Positions 43,407 through 53,937 of a stretch of 64,000 bases of DNA are shown here, in pieces (position 1 is the first letter of the stretch; each line of letters opens with the position of its first letter). The DNA comes from Bacteroidetes bacterium MedPE-SWsnd-G2 (GTDB lineage Bacteria > Bacteroidota > Bacteroidia > Flavobacteriales > Flavobacteriaceae): contig MPDE01000010.1 in assembly GCA_001874335.1 (NCBI GenBank), positions 91,072 through 155,071 on the forward strand, written 5' to 3'. The position numbers were made by a program, and so were the translations under genes. The notes under the pieces were generated by a model. The model was not told the origin of the DNA. It saw only the letters and a program-made list of their open reading frames with translations, and ran no database searches.

Positions 43407-44162
43407 TTAAAGTTGTTCTATATAGAAGTTAGAACTTCCTTCAGATCTTAAAGTAGCTGTTCCACTAGCTGCGCTTCTTGAAAACTCAACAGTAAGAACA
43501 TCGCCGCTTTCTAAGGCAAGCATTTCGTTCAAGTGTATAGAACTTTCATTGTGGCCCGAAGACCCTATTACAAAACCTGTTGAGCCGTAGCTTCCTTTTT
43601 CTTCACCATTTACTAATAATCTAAATTCTGGAGCTGAATAATTGAAAAGGCTTGATGATACAGTCATGGAGGCGTTTGCAATGATTCGATAGGTTCCTGC
43701 TTGATTTACCGTAATACTTTGATCAGATTGATTTACAGAAAATAATGAAGAGTCATCATTCCATTCTAGAGTTCCGAAAACGGGAAAGCTAACTTCGTTT
43801 ACGTTTACGTTTGTATTGGTGTCAGTATTACTGTATTTAAGGGATTTGTGAACATTTGATGATCCATTATTGCCTCCGCCGTCAGAAGACTCTTGACTTA
43901 TGCTGCTCCAAGACGGATTTTCTGAGGTTCCTGAGTTAAACTGAAACGCATTGGTGTCAATATTGTAAACAATTAAGCCCTGAGCAGGGTTTTCTATTGC
44001 CGCTATGTTTGCATTAGTTAATCTCGGAACTAAAAGCCCTTTGTCTGTAGAAGAGACGTCAAGCATTGCAGATGGGTCGGGAGTTGTTGTTCCAATTCCT
44101 ATTTGTGCGATATTTGATTGTGTAATAAATACAATTAAACAAAGTGAAAATATATGTTTCAT
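43407..44162 (-). CDS. Secreted C1q/TNF-like protein, copy 3
   Basis: A 251-residue exported protein. After a signal peptide (ends TQSNIAQ) comes the IGIGTTTPDPSAMLDVSSTD and KGLLVPRLT motif common in Bacteroidota surface and tail-fibre-like proteins. A Gly/Ser linker (SDGGGNNGSSN) leads to a C-terminal jelly-roll of about 130 residues: VFGTLEWNDDSSLFSVNQSD, ITVNQAGTYRIIANASM, SSIHLNEMLALESGDVLTVE. This pattern fits the C1q/TNF fold that usually trimerises. It is paralogous to the two genes upstream. No T9SS domain is seen, so the final location is unclear. Confidence 0.82.
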   Translation of the reverse strand: MKHIFSLCLIVFITQSNIAQIGIGTTTPDPSAMLDVSSTDKGLLVPRLTNANIAAIENPAQGLIVYNIDTNAFQFNSGTSENPSWSSISQESSDGGGNNGSSNVHKSLKYSNTDTNTNVNVNEVSFPVFGTLEWNDDSSLFSVNQSDQSITVNQAGTYRIIANASMTVSSSLFNYSAPEFRLLVNGEEKGSYGSTGFVIGSSGHNESSIHLNEMLALESGDVLTVEFSRSAASGTATLRSEGSSNFYIEQL

Positions 44163-44173
44163 GGTTTGAATTG

Positions 44174-44914
44174 TTATTGAAGTTTTTCTATTGATATGTA
44201 TGTACTCGTATTTGATCTTAATTTTGCGTTACCTGAGCCTGCAGACTTAAAAGTTTTAACTCTTATTTTGTCATCTGCATCTAATTCCAATACTTCAGAA
44301 AGGTGTAATGAAATTTCAGCATGATTACTATATGCAGCCGTAAAGCCAGTTGAAGCGTAGCTTCCCGTTAAATTGTTGTTTACTTGCAATCTAATTTCTG
44401 GGGCAACAAAATTAGAAAGAGATTCTGAAGCTAAGTTTTTAAGCGAAACATTTACTGTTATTAAGTATCTCCCAGCTTCTTTTATCTCAATCCTACCATT
44501 ATTTTTCTTATTGAAAATAGCAGGGTTATCATTCCAAACTAAAGATTGAAATATTAATAAATTTGAATTGGTATTATAATTTTTATTGGCATTCGTGGCT
44601 CTAAATTGCGCTGTATAATTAGGTGCGTCTTCACTAGTCGCTTCCACTTTCATTTTGGACCAAACAGGTGTTTCTGAGGTTCCAGAATTATATTGTAGTC
44701 TATTTTCATCCAAATTAAATACCATTAAACCTTTTGCAGGAGTTTCAATGTTGTTTATTTCATCAGTGGTTAATCTTGGTATTAATAATCCTAATGAATT
44801 GGAACTGATATCTAATGCAGCCGAATCGTTAGGGGATTCTGTACCCATACCAATTTGGCATAAAGATAATTGTGAGCTTAATACTAAGATTATTATAAGT
44901 AGGTGACGTTTCAT
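44174..44914 (-). CDS. Secreted C1q/TNF-like protein, copy 2
   Basis: A 246-residue paralogue. Signal peptide to about residue 19, then IGMGTESPNDSAALDISSNS and LGLLIPRLT. Here the long linker is replaced by a shorter KVEATSEDAPNYT. The C-terminal jelly-roll has QSLVWNDNPAIFNKKNNGRI, EIKEAGRYLITVNVSLKN, EISLHLSEVLELDADDKIRV and ends in ISIEKLQ. It is 11 bases before copy 3 and 20 bases after copy 1, so it is co-transcribed. Confidence 0.82.
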   Translation of the reverse strand: MKRHLLIIILVLSSQLSLCQIGMGTESPNDSAALDISSNSLGLLIPRLTTDEINNIETPAKGLMVFNLDENRLQYNSGTSETPVWSKMKVEATSEDAPNYTAQFRATNANKNYNTNSNLLIFQSLVWNDNPAIFNKKNNGRIEIKEAGRYLITVNVSLKNLASESLSNFVAPEIRLQVNNNLTGSYASTGFTAAYSNHAEISLHLSEVLELDADDKIRVKTFKSAGSGNAKLRSNTSTYISIEKLQ

Positions 44915-44934
44915 ATTTAAAACATTTAAATCAA

Positions 44935-45669
44935 CTAAATTAATTTTTCGATATACACGTTTGAAGTCCCAGAATCACGCAGATTTACTGTTCCTGAGTT
45001 TCCTGCTCGTATTACTTTGAATTCTATTACATCTCCAGCATTTAACTCCAAAATTTCATTGAGATGAAGGGATGATTCGTTATGGCCATTGTTTCTTCTC
45101 ATATAACCGGTTGCCGCACTAGCCGACTCTTGAGTAGAATTTACCGTTATATAGACTTCTGGGTTTGTTCTCTGTGGTCCATTGTTAGCTACAGAGATGT
45201 TAACATTTATAACAAATTTATAACGACCAGACTCAGCAATAGTAATTGAATTGTCGGTAGCGTCAACATTGTATAATGTTGCATTGTCATTCCATTTTAA
45301 TGTGCCGAAAATTGGAAGGTTAATCGCAGAATTGGTGTTAATATTTGTTGAGGTATTCGAGTTAACGTATTTTACAGATTGCCCAGGTAGAGAGGTAGAC
45401 GTGTGAGTTAAAGCCAAGGCATTCCATACATTTCCTTGATTCCAAAATTGAAATTCGTTCGCATCTGTGTTGAAAATTAACAAGCCTAATTCAGGTGAAA
45501 GGATGTTATCACGTTCTGAAGTTGTAAGCCTCGGTATAAGTAGACCTTTATCTGAAGATTCAATATGTAATATCGCAGAATCTACTGGGTTTTCAGTACC
45601 AATGCCAATTTGACCAAAACTATGTAAACAACACAGTAAGCCAATGGCTAAAATAGATAGGTGTTTCAT
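44935..45669 (-). CDS. Secreted C1q/TNF-like protein, copy 1
   Basis: A 244-residue first member of the three-gene operon. Signal peptide MKHLSILAIGLLCCLHSFG, then IGIGTENPVDSAILHIESSD and KGLLIPRLT. The C-terminal domain has FGTLKWNDNATLYNVDATDN, ITIAESGRYKFVINVNIS, SLHLNEILELNAGDVIEFKV and ends VYIEKLI. The three copies share order of motifs but only partial identity, so the duplications look old. A -7 box and a palindrome lie about 30 bases upstream. Confidence 0.82.
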   Translation of the reverse strand: MKHLSILAIGLLCCLHSFGQIGIGTENPVDSAILHIESSDKGLLIPRLTTSERDNILSPELGLLIFNTDANEFQFWNQGNVWNALALTHTSTSLPGQSVKYVNSNTSTNINTNSAINLPIFGTLKWNDNATLYNVDATDNSITIAESGRYKFVINVNISVANNGPQRTNPEVYITVNSTQESASAATGYMRRNNGHNESSLHLNEILELNAGDVIEFKVIRAGNSGTVNLRDSGTSNVYIEKLI

Positions 45670-45689
45670 GTTAATTAATTAGGGGTAAA

Positions 45690-45706
45690 TTACCTTACAA
45701 AGGTAA
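45690..45706 (-). promoter_or_regulatory. C1q operon -7 box within a palindrome
   Basis: TTACCTT-ACA-AAGGTAA is a 7+7 inverted repeat. On the minus strand it contains TACCTTTG (45698-45705), a perfect TAnnTTTG box 28 bases before the first ATG. A dimeric repressor bound here would block the promoter; that is inference. Confidence 0.45.
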
Positions 45707-45884
45707 TGAAAACGAAATTAATAAACCTTCGAAACCCTTGAAAAACAAGGGGTTTTGTAAGTTTTTGATTTTCAGTACTTTCCATGTTCTTCTTTTCGTT
45801 TAATCGTCATTTTTAGTTTTTTACGGAAATTTAGTTGAAGTAAATTCGTAATAGAATTTGAATAGTTGCTCTTAAGTAATGTTG

Positions 45885-45892
45885 TATCTTTG
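45885..45892 (+). promoter_or_regulatory. -7 box touching the queE start
   Basis: TATCTTTG, five bases before ATG 45898. This suggests a leaderless queE mRNA. A TTTG lies 24 bases upstream of it, longer than the usual spacing. Confidence 0.5.
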
Positions 45893-45897
45893 CGGTT

Positions 45898-46527
45898 ATG
45901 AAAAAAGAAATTGAAGCCTTAGTGAATCAAGGTGAAATGCTGCCTTTAATGGAGGAGTTTTACACAATTCAAGGTGAAGGATATTATAAAGGTACAGCAG
46001 CTTATTTTGTTCGAATTGGTGGTTGTGATGTAGGATGCCATTGGTGTGATGTTAAAGAGAGTTGGAATGCTAATTTACATCCGCCTACTGCTATTGATAA
46101 GATTGTAACTAATGCGGCAACTTATAGTGATACCATTGTAGTAACGGGTGGAGAACCTCTTACATGGGATATGGGGCCCTTAACAAAGGGGTTAAAGGAG
46201 AAAGGGTTGAAAGTGCATATAGAAACTTCTGGAGCTTACAAGTTGTCAGGAGACTGGGATTGGATTTGTTTATCTCCTAAAAAGTTAAAATTGCCAACAG
46301 CTGAAGTTTGTGAAAAGGCAAACGAGTTGAAGATCATTATATATAATAAAAGTGATTTTAAGTTTGCTGAAGAGCAGGCTGAACGAGTTGGAAAGGATTG
46401 TATTTTATATATGCAGCCCGAATGGAGTAAAAGAGATCAGGTTGTTCCAGAGATAGTGGATTACGTGATGGCAAATCCAAAATGGAAAGTGTCACTTCAA
46501 ACCCATAAATATTTAAATATTCCTTAA
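45898..46527 (+). CDS. queE: 7-carboxy-7-deazaguanine synthase
   Basis: A 209-residue radical SAM enzyme of queuosine synthesis that makes 7-carboxy-7-deazaguanine from CPH4. The 4Fe-4S ligands are Cys43, Cys47 and Cys50 in CDVGCHWCD. Nearby are FYTIQGEGYYKGTAAYFVRI, VTGGEPLTWD and the SPKKLKLP segment. Length and start fit related proteins. No other queuosine genes are adjacent. The -7 box leaves no room for a preQ1 riboswitch leader. A terminator follows. Confidence 0.95.
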   Translation: MKKEIEALVNQGEMLPLMEEFYTIQGEGYYKGTAAYFVRIGGCDVGCHWCDVKESWNANLHPPTAIDKIVTNAATYSDTIVVTGGEPLTWDMGPLTKGLKEKGLKVHIETSGAYKLSGDWDWICLSPKKLKLPTAEVCEKANELKIIIYNKSDFKFAEEQAERVGKDCILYMQPEWSKRDQVVPEIVDYVMANPKWKVSLQTHKYLNIP

Positions 46528-46558
46528 TAAAAAGAGCCTTTTTAAAGGCTCTTTTTTA
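46528..46558 (+). terminator. Intrinsic terminator after queE
   Basis: AAAAAGAGCC and GGCTCTTTTTT form the stem around a TTTTTAAA loop, with a T-run. It separates queE from the convergent DUF2911 gene. Confidence 0.9.
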
Positions 46559-46581
46559 TTGGTTTAATATTTGTATTTACA

Positions 46582-47127
46582 TTAAATAGCAAATGGTACA
46601 TCTAATCTCATTGTGCCCCAACCCATGTGCATGTGCACCATGCCGTCTTTCTCATCAAAAGCAATTGAGAAATTCTCTAAAGAAGTTTCGGAAGAAGATA
46701 CAGGAACATCCATTCTTGCAATATCATCAGATTCCTTGTAAAAATATGAACCCCAAACATTTAATTTCGAACTTAATATTACAGTCCAATTTTCACCATT
46801 AGGAATAGTGAAAAGCGTGTAAGTACCAGGAGCTATTTTTTTACCATCAAATTTAACTGTTTTATAAAATGTAATTTCTGCTGCTTCATTGGCTCCAGTT
46901 CTCCAAACTTCACCTTTTGGTGCTAATTTGTCCAGAGACCTACCATTTAGAAAGGGTCTGCTGTAAACTACTTTGATCGTTTTTTCGGCCACTTTGTAGC
47001 TACTTGGGTAGGATGCAGCATCCATTGGACTCTTGTCCATTTTAGGGAATGTTTGTGCTTGAGCCCCCATCGAAATTAATAATGTGAAAGCAATTGATAA
47101 AGCGCTAATTAAGGTTGATTTTTTCAT
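46582..47127 (-). CDS. DUF2911-domain secreted protein
   Basis: A 181-residue exported protein. A signal peptide ends at GAQAQ. The mature part is one DUF2911 domain: VVYSRPFLNGRSLDKLAPKG, EVWRTGANEAAEITFYKTVK, APGTYTLFTIPNGENWTVIL and HMHMGWGTMRLDVPF. The domain is frequent in Bacteroidota, but I know of no assigned function. It is a single gene; the plus-strand queE terminator lies just past its end. Confidence 0.88.
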   Translation of the reverse strand: MKKSTLISALSIAFTLLISMGAQAQTFPKMDKSPMDAASYPSSYKVAEKTIKVVYSRPFLNGRSLDKLAPKGEVWRTGANEAAEITFYKTVKFDGKKIAPGTYTLFTIPNGENWTVILSSKLNVWGSYFYKESDDIARMDVPVSSSETSLENFSIAFDEKDGMVHMHMGWGTMRLDVPFAI

Positions 47128-47241
47128 AGTTAAATTTTGATTTTAAAAGTTAAAAGTACTTTTTTATTATCTTAAAGTTTTACTAAAAGTCGGTTGCTCT
47201 TGTTAAAATTTACATTGTAATTTAAAAAAAATAAAACGAAT

Positions 47242-48516
47242 CTATTTTTTTGTGAATATTTTAGAATTGTGCCCTGTGTTATTATGAAAGTCTAAAATGT
47301 ATAAGCCAGGACTTAGAAAATCAACAGGTATCGAGTATTGCTTTTTTGTGCTATTTGGTATTAATTCTCGGGCTATTTGTTTTAGATGTTTCCCTTGAAT
47401 AGTATATAAGTCTATAACAATATTATCGTCGCTTAAAAAGTCTATTTCAAAGTTTAGTACATCCTTAGCAGGGGTATTATAAAGTGTTATACCAAGTTGT
47501 GGCTTGGTGGTTTCAAATTGTTGAGAATGAGATAAGGTCACTTCAGTGTATTTGTATATTGAGGTTCCGCAGGCATAGGCTATGTTATCGTTTATAACAA
47601 AAATTCTATTTAGGTTGCTTCCGGTGTCTAAATCAGTCCAGGTGGCTCCTCCGTCTAAAGTTTCATAAAACCCGGTAGTGTGACCTCCCATCCATCCGTG
47701 ATTTTGGCTAATAAACCCAACGGCTTGTATGTCGGTTTCGGGAGCGTCAAATGTTGTCCAGGTGACCCCAGAATTATTTGATGAAATTAATTTTCCTAAA
47801 TGTGGATTTACAGACGAAACAGCTCCAAAAATAACATTAGTGTTGTTGTTTAGTAATTGTAATTTCCAAACATAATCACCAGACTGATTTGAGTTGTAAA
47901 TTTCTGTCCAGCTAATTCCGCCATCTGTAGTTTCAAGTATTACGCCACCAGTACTGCTTTTTCCTGAAACATAGCCTTCCAATTCGTTTTTAAATAAAAT
48001 CTCAACTAGTGCGTTCGCGTAGGAAGACATGTCAATAAAATTCCATGTGCTTCCTGAGTCGTTAGATTTGATAATGTAGGCCGGTGAGAAATATGCGCCA
48101 CATCCATAAATAGTGTTTTCTCCGACGGCATCAAGACCGCATATACCAGGCGCAGGTTGAGGGATGTTGTTTATAGTGGTCCATGTTTCTCCTCCGTCAT
48201 TGGTCTTAAAATGAGTGCCGTTTAAAGTACCGATAAAACCAACGTTTTCATCAATAAATTCTACGTTTCTAAAATAGTAGCTACCTCCTAATTGAGATTC
48301 GTTTAATTGTTCTACCCAGGTTAATCCTCCATCGGTAGTTTTATGGATAGAGGCATAGTACCCATTTGCGGCCCAACCTAAATTTTCATTAAGAAAAAAG
48401 ACGTCGTCAAACCTTTGTCCATTGGTGTTTGCATCTAAATTTGGTGTTGCTTGCCAAGTGTTTTGTCCTAAAATTGAAGTTTGAATAAATACAAAAAGGA
48501 TAAATATTTTTTTCAT
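47242..48516 (-). CDS. T9SS-sorted YCF48/BNR-repeat protein
   Basis: A 424-residue secreted protein. After a signal peptide (ends TSILGQ) come about six repeats of the YCF48/BNR type, with TTDGGLTWVEQL, TNDGGETWTTI, TTDGGISWTEIY and TLDGGATWTDLD, which form a beta-propeller. The last 80 residues form a type A T9SS sorting domain (LGITLYNTPAKDVLNFEID to GLYILDFHN and the end KIFTKK). It is therefore exported by the type IX system and anchored or released. The ligand is unknown. Confidence 0.88.
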   Translation of the reverse strand: MKKIFILFVFIQTSILGQNTWQATPNLDANTNGQRFDDVFFLNENLGWAANGYYASIHKTTDGGLTWVEQLNESQLGGSYYFRNVEFIDENVGFIGTLNGTHFKTNDGGETWTTINNIPQPAPGICGLDAVGENTIYGCGAYFSPAYIIKSNDSGSTWNFIDMSSYANALVEILFKNELEGYVSGKSSTGGVILETTDGGISWTEIYNSNQSGDYVWKLQLLNNNTNVIFGAVSSVNPHLGKLISSNNSGVTWTTFDAPETDIQAVGFISQNHGWMGGHTTGFYETLDGGATWTDLDTGSNLNRIFVINDNIAYACGTSIYKYTEVTLSHSQQFETTKPQLGITLYNTPAKDVLNFEIDFLSDDNIVIDLYTIQGKHLKQIARELIPNSTKKQYSIPVDFLSPGLYILDFHNNTGHNSKIFTKK

Positions 48517-48689
48517 GGCTATTTTGTTTGCTTTCAGATTGTAAATGTAAGATTTAGAATTGAATACATGAGGTTTGTTATTTGTTGTTATTTGAGTTTA
48601 ATTGTTTTAAATTGTAATTGATTTAGTGCTTTATGTTTAATTTGTGTTATATGTATTGGATATTTGTGCTCTAAATTAAAAGTTTTGTT

Positions 48690-50354
48690 ATGTGCGGAAT
48701 TGTTTGTGCTTTCGATTTAAAGCAAAAATCTGACGAGTTAAGAAGTCAATTATTAGAGATGTCAAAAAAAATTAGACATCGAGGTCCAGATTGGAGTGGG
48801 ATTTATGCGAGTGAAAATGTGATCATGGCTCATGAGAGATTAGCAATTGTCGATCCTGCTTCTGGTGGACAACCTTTATTCAATCCTGAAGGAGATGTAA
48901 TTTTGGCGGCTAACGGTGAGATTTATAATCATTCAACAATAAAGGCAGGCTTAAATTCAGATTATCAATTTCAAACGGGATCAGATTGCGAAGTGATTTT
49001 AGCATTGTACCAAGAGAAGGGCATCAATTTTTTGGATGAACTGAATGGGATTTTTGCTTTTGCGCTATATGATGAAGTTAAGGGTAGGTATTTAATAGCA
49101 AGAGATCATATGGGGGTTATTCCATTATATATGGGATGGAGTAGTAGTGGTGTGTTTTATGTCGCTTCAGAATTAAAAGCACTTGAAGGTATTTGCACGA
49201 AGATTGAGGTGTTTCCTCCGGGACATTATTTGTGTAGTGATTCTGGTGAATTGGTGCAATGGTACAAGCGCGATTGGATGGGTTATGAGGCTGTCAAAGA
49301 AAACGAAACTTCAATTTCGGCAATAAAAGAAGCTTTAGAAGCTGCTGTTCATAGGCAATTAATGAGTGATGTACCTTATGGCGTTTTATTATCTGGCGGA
49401 TTGGATTCTTCAATTACATCTGCAATAGCTAAAAAGTATGCGCAACATCGCATTGAGGCAAATGATGAACAGGAAGCTTGGTGGCCTCAACTACATTCAT
49501 TTTCAGTAGGGCTTGAAGGGTCACCTGATTTAGAAGCGGCTCAAAAAGTTGCAGATCATATCGGTACAATTCATCATGAAGTAAAGTTTACAATTCAAGA
49601 AGGTTTGGACGCGGTTAAAGATGTAATCTATCATTTAGAGACTTATGATATTACAACTGTAAGAGCGTCGACTCCTATGTATTTACTTGCTAGAGTAATA
49701 AAATCAATGGGTATAAAAATGGTGTTATCAGGTGAAGGTGCAGATGAGTTGTTTGGTGGTTATTTGTATTTTCATAAAGCGCCAAATGCTGAAGAGTTTC
49801 ATAAGGAAAATGTGAGAAAGTTAAAATCTCTTCACCAATATGATTGTTTACGAGCAAATAAGAGCTTGGCAGCTTGGGGTATTGAAGGTCGAGTGCCGTT
49901 TTTGGATAAAGAATTTATGGATACTGCCATGCAGTTAAATCCGTCAGATAAACTTATTAATGGTGAGCGAATGGAAAAATGGGTGTTGCGAAAAGCATTT
50001 GAAGATATGTTGCCAAAAGAAGTGGTATGGCGACAAAAAGAACAGTTTAGTGATGGTGTTGGTTATGGTTGGATTGATACATTAAAAGAGACGGTTGATA
50101 CAAAAGTAAGCGACAAACAAATGCAAAATGCGAAATATAAATTTCCAATACAAACACCTATTAATAAGGAGGAATATTATTACCGTACATTGTTTGATGC
50201 ACACTTCAAAAGTGATGCGGCGGCATTAACAGTTCCTCAAGAGCCATCTGTAGCCTGCAGCTCAAAAATAGCCTTAGAGTGGGATGAAGCTTTTAAATTA
50301 ATGAACGACCCTTCGGGTAGGGCGGTAGCACAGGTGCATGAGGAGGCTTATTAG
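48690..50354 (+). CDS. asnB: Asparagine synthase (glutamine-hydrolysing)
   Basis: A 554-residue enzyme that makes asparagine from aspartate, ATP and glutamine. Cys2 in MCGIVCAFD is the glutaminase nucleophile, followed by RHRGPDWSG and AANGEIYNH. The synthase domain has the PPi loop LLSGGLDSSI, SVGLEGSPDLEAA and LSGEGADELFGGYLYF. Length is standard. GATATTTG, near the usual -7 box, lies about 30 bases upstream. A terminator follows. Confidence 0.97.
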   Translation: MCGIVCAFDLKQKSDELRSQLLEMSKKIRHRGPDWSGIYASENVIMAHERLAIVDPASGGQPLFNPEGDVILAANGEIYNHSTIKAGLNSDYQFQTGSDCEVILALYQEKGINFLDELNGIFAFALYDEVKGRYLIARDHMGVIPLYMGWSSSGVFYVASELKALEGICTKIEVFPPGHYLCSDSGELVQWYKRDWMGYEAVKENETSISAIKEALEAAVHRQLMSDVPYGVLLSGGLDSSITSAIAKKYAQHRIEANDEQEAWWPQLHSFSVGLEGSPDLEAAQKVADHIGTIHHEVKFTIQEGLDAVKDVIYHLETYDITTVRASTPMYLLARVIKSMGIKMVLSGEGADELFGGYLYFHKAPNAEEFHKENVRKLKSLHQYDCLRANKSLAAWGIEGRVPFLDKEFMDTAMQLNPSDKLINGERMEKWVLRKAFEDMLPKEVVWRQKEQFSDGVGYGWIDTLKETVDTKVSDKQMQNAKYKFPIQTPINKEEYYYRTLFDAHFKSDAAALTVPQEPSVACSSKIALEWDEAFKLMNDPSGRAVAQVHEEAY

Positions 50355-50371
50355 AAAAATAAATTATAGAG

Positions 50372-50406
50372 AAAAGGACTGGTGTTTAACTGGTCCTTTT
50401 TTTTGT
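50372..50406 (+). terminator. Intrinsic terminator after asnB
   Basis: AAAAGGAC and GTCCTTTT form an 8-bp stem over a 13-base region, followed by T8. Confidence 0.85.
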
Positions 50407-50617
50407 GAATTCAATTTTTTGTACCATAAGCTTAAGCTCGAAATTTGGATTCTAATAGCGTTTTGGATAAATCAATAATTTCCATAAGAATAAAATTGAT
50501 GAAAATTCATTTTAAAGCCATTTTAAGCCTTTTTAAGGCTGTGTTGTATTAATTAACAAATGTTGATAAATATTGGTCAAACTCATTAAAACCTATTTAA
50601 AACCTCTGATATTTTGC
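50407..50617. other. AT-rich gap before the gyrB promoter
   Basis: About 210 bases with no ORF. The only structure I see is AGCCTT-TTT-AAGGCT near 50526-50540 with no U-run. I see no DnaA boxes, so there is no reason to call an origin here despite gyrB nearby. Confidence 0.45.
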
Positions 50618-50625
50618 TATATTTG
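50618..50625 (+). promoter_or_regulatory. -7 box upstream of gyrB
   Basis: TATATTTG, a perfect TAnnTTTG, 70 bases before the gyrB ATG and six bases before a 12-codon ORF. Confidence 0.5.
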
Positions 50626-50631
50626 TAAGGC

Positions 50632-50670
50632 ATGGAAGTGGTGCTTTTAGCATCATTTTTTTATGTTTAA
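50632..50670 (+). CDS. Possible 12-residue leader peptide before gyrB
   Basis: ATG 50632 opens a complete frame MEVVLLASFFYV ending in TAA. It starts six bases after the -7 box, so it would be leaderless, and stops 25 bases before gyrB. TGCT and AGCA inside it could form a small stem followed by T7. It may be chance; no coding statistic can be made on 12 codons. Confidence 0.25.
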   Translation: MEVVLLASFFYV

Positions 50671-50683
50671 ACCATAAATTTAA

Positions 50684-52636
<1,953 letters not shown>

Positions 52637-52653
52637 ACTTGTTTAGAAATAGT

Positions 52654-52687
52654 TAAAAAAGCACCAAATTTTTGGTGCTTTTTTTAT
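52654..52687 (+). terminator. Intrinsic terminator after gyrB
   Basis: AAAAAAGCACCAAA and TGGTGCTTTTTT form the stem, with a continued T-run. Confidence 0.92.
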
Positions 52688-52814
52688 GTTCGAAAATGTG
52701 AAAACCCCATTAGGTTTTTTGAAATCTAAAAAGAATAACAAAATGATTGTTTAGTATTAAAAATTTAAGTTAAATCCTGTATATTTTACTCTAACCTTTT
52801 CAATAAAGTTATTA

Positions 52815-52830
52815 AAATTCGTAATTTCGC
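52815..52830 (+). promoter_or_regulatory. mdh promoter -7 region
   Basis: AAATTCGTAATTTCGC matches the eno and gltA motif. The box TAATTTCG differs from TAnnTTTG at one position and lies 33 bases before the mdh ATG. Confidence 0.45.
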
Positions 52831-52863
52831 TCTCTTAAATTTCAATACTATAAAATTAAAGAT

Positions 52864-53784
52864 ATGAAAGTTACAGTAGTAGGCGCAGGTGCCGTAGGTG
52901 CAAGTTGTGCAGAGTACATTGCAATTAAAGATTTTGCTTCAGAAGTAGTGTTATTAGACATTAAAGAAGGATATGCAGAAGGAAAAGCAATGGATTTAAT
53001 GCAAACGGCTTCTTTAAACGGATTTGATACTAAAATCACTGGTTCTACCAATGATTACGCAAAAACTGCAAATAGTGATATTTGTGTAATTACTTCAGGA
53101 ATTCCTCGTAAACCAGGGATGACAAGAGAAGAGCTAATTGGTATTAATGCAGGAATCGTTAAAACAGTATCTTCAAACTTAATTGAGCACTCTCCAAATA
53201 CAATTTTAATTGTGGTGAGTAATCCAATGGATACAATGACTTACTTAGCTCATAAGGCAACTGGACTTCCTAAAAATAGAATTATAGGTATGGGTGGAGC
53301 TTTAGATTCTGCACGTTTTAAATACAGATTAGCTGAAGCTTTAGAAGCTCCAATTAGTGATGTTGACGGAATGGTAATCGGAGGACATAGTGATGTTGGA
53401 ATGGTGCCATTAACGCGTTTAGCTACAAGAAACAGTGTTCCAGTTTCTAAATTTATCTCAGAAGAGCGTTTGAATGAGGTAAGAGAAGCGACAAAGGTTG
53501 GTGGAGCAACATTAACAAAATTATTAGGAACAAGTGCTTGGTATGCTCCTGGAGCAGCAGTAAGTTCTTTAGTACAAGCAATAGCATGTGATCAAAAGAA
53601 AATGTTCCCTTGTTCTGTGTTATTAGAAGGTGAATATGGACTTAACGATTTATGTATTGGTGTGCCTGTAATTTTAGGTAAAAACGGTATAGAAAAAATC
53701 GTTGAATTAGATTTAGATGAGGCTGAAAAAGCACATTTAATGAAAAGTGCAGAAGGTGTTTCTAAGACTAATACCTTGATATAA
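52864..53784 (+). CDS. mdh: Malate dehydrogenase
   Basis: A 306-residue NAD-dependent malate dehydrogenase of the LDH-like type. The Rossmann GAGAVGASCAEY starts at residue 7, NAD specificity is set by the Asp in VVLLDIKEG, and the substrate loop is ITSGIPRKPGMTREELIG. NPMDTMTYL contains the catalytic-Asp partner region, and His175 in GGHSDVGMVP is catalytic. It oxidises malate to oxaloacetate, the partner step of gltA. It has its own promoter and terminator. Confidence 0.97.
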   Translation: MKVTVVGAGAVGASCAEYIAIKDFASEVVLLDIKEGYAEGKAMDLMQTASLNGFDTKITGSTNDYAKTANSDICVITSGIPRKPGMTREELIGINAGIVKTVSSNLIEHSPNTILIVVSNPMDTMTYLAHKATGLPKNRIIGMGGALDSARFKYRLAEALEAPISDVDGMVIGGHSDVGMVPLTRLATRNSVPVSKFISEERLNEVREATKVGGATLTKLLGTSAWYAPGAAVSSLVQAIACDQKKMFPCSVLLEGEYGLNDLCIGVPVILGKNGIEKIVELDLDEAEKAHLMKSAEGVSKTNTLI

Positions 53785-53808
53785 AGGATAATTAGCTATT
53801 AATAATAG

Positions 53809-53847
53809 CAAAGCCCAACTTACTATGATAAGTTGGGCTTTTTTTGT
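53809..53847 (+). terminator. Intrinsic terminator after mdh
   Basis: AAGCCCAACTTA pairs with TAAGTTGGGCTT over a short loop and is followed by T7. Confidence 0.92.
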
Positions 53848-53891
53848 TTCGAATTAAACCTAAAAAAATTGCCTTTTCTGAAGCGAAATCA

Positions 53892-53899
53892 TATATTTG
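53892..53899 (+). promoter_or_regulatory. -7 box of secDF
   Basis: TATATTTG, 38 bases before the ATG. A TTG about 20 bases upstream (AATTGCC) is at the right distance to be the -33 element. Confidence 0.6.
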
Positions 53900-53937
53900 C
53901 TCGTTTAAAATTTTTTTATATCTAAAATATAACCATA

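Noticed and set aside
45841..45897. preQ1 riboswitch before queE
   Set aside because: The -7 box lies five bases from the ATG and leaves no leader; no C-rich pseudoknot pattern is visible.
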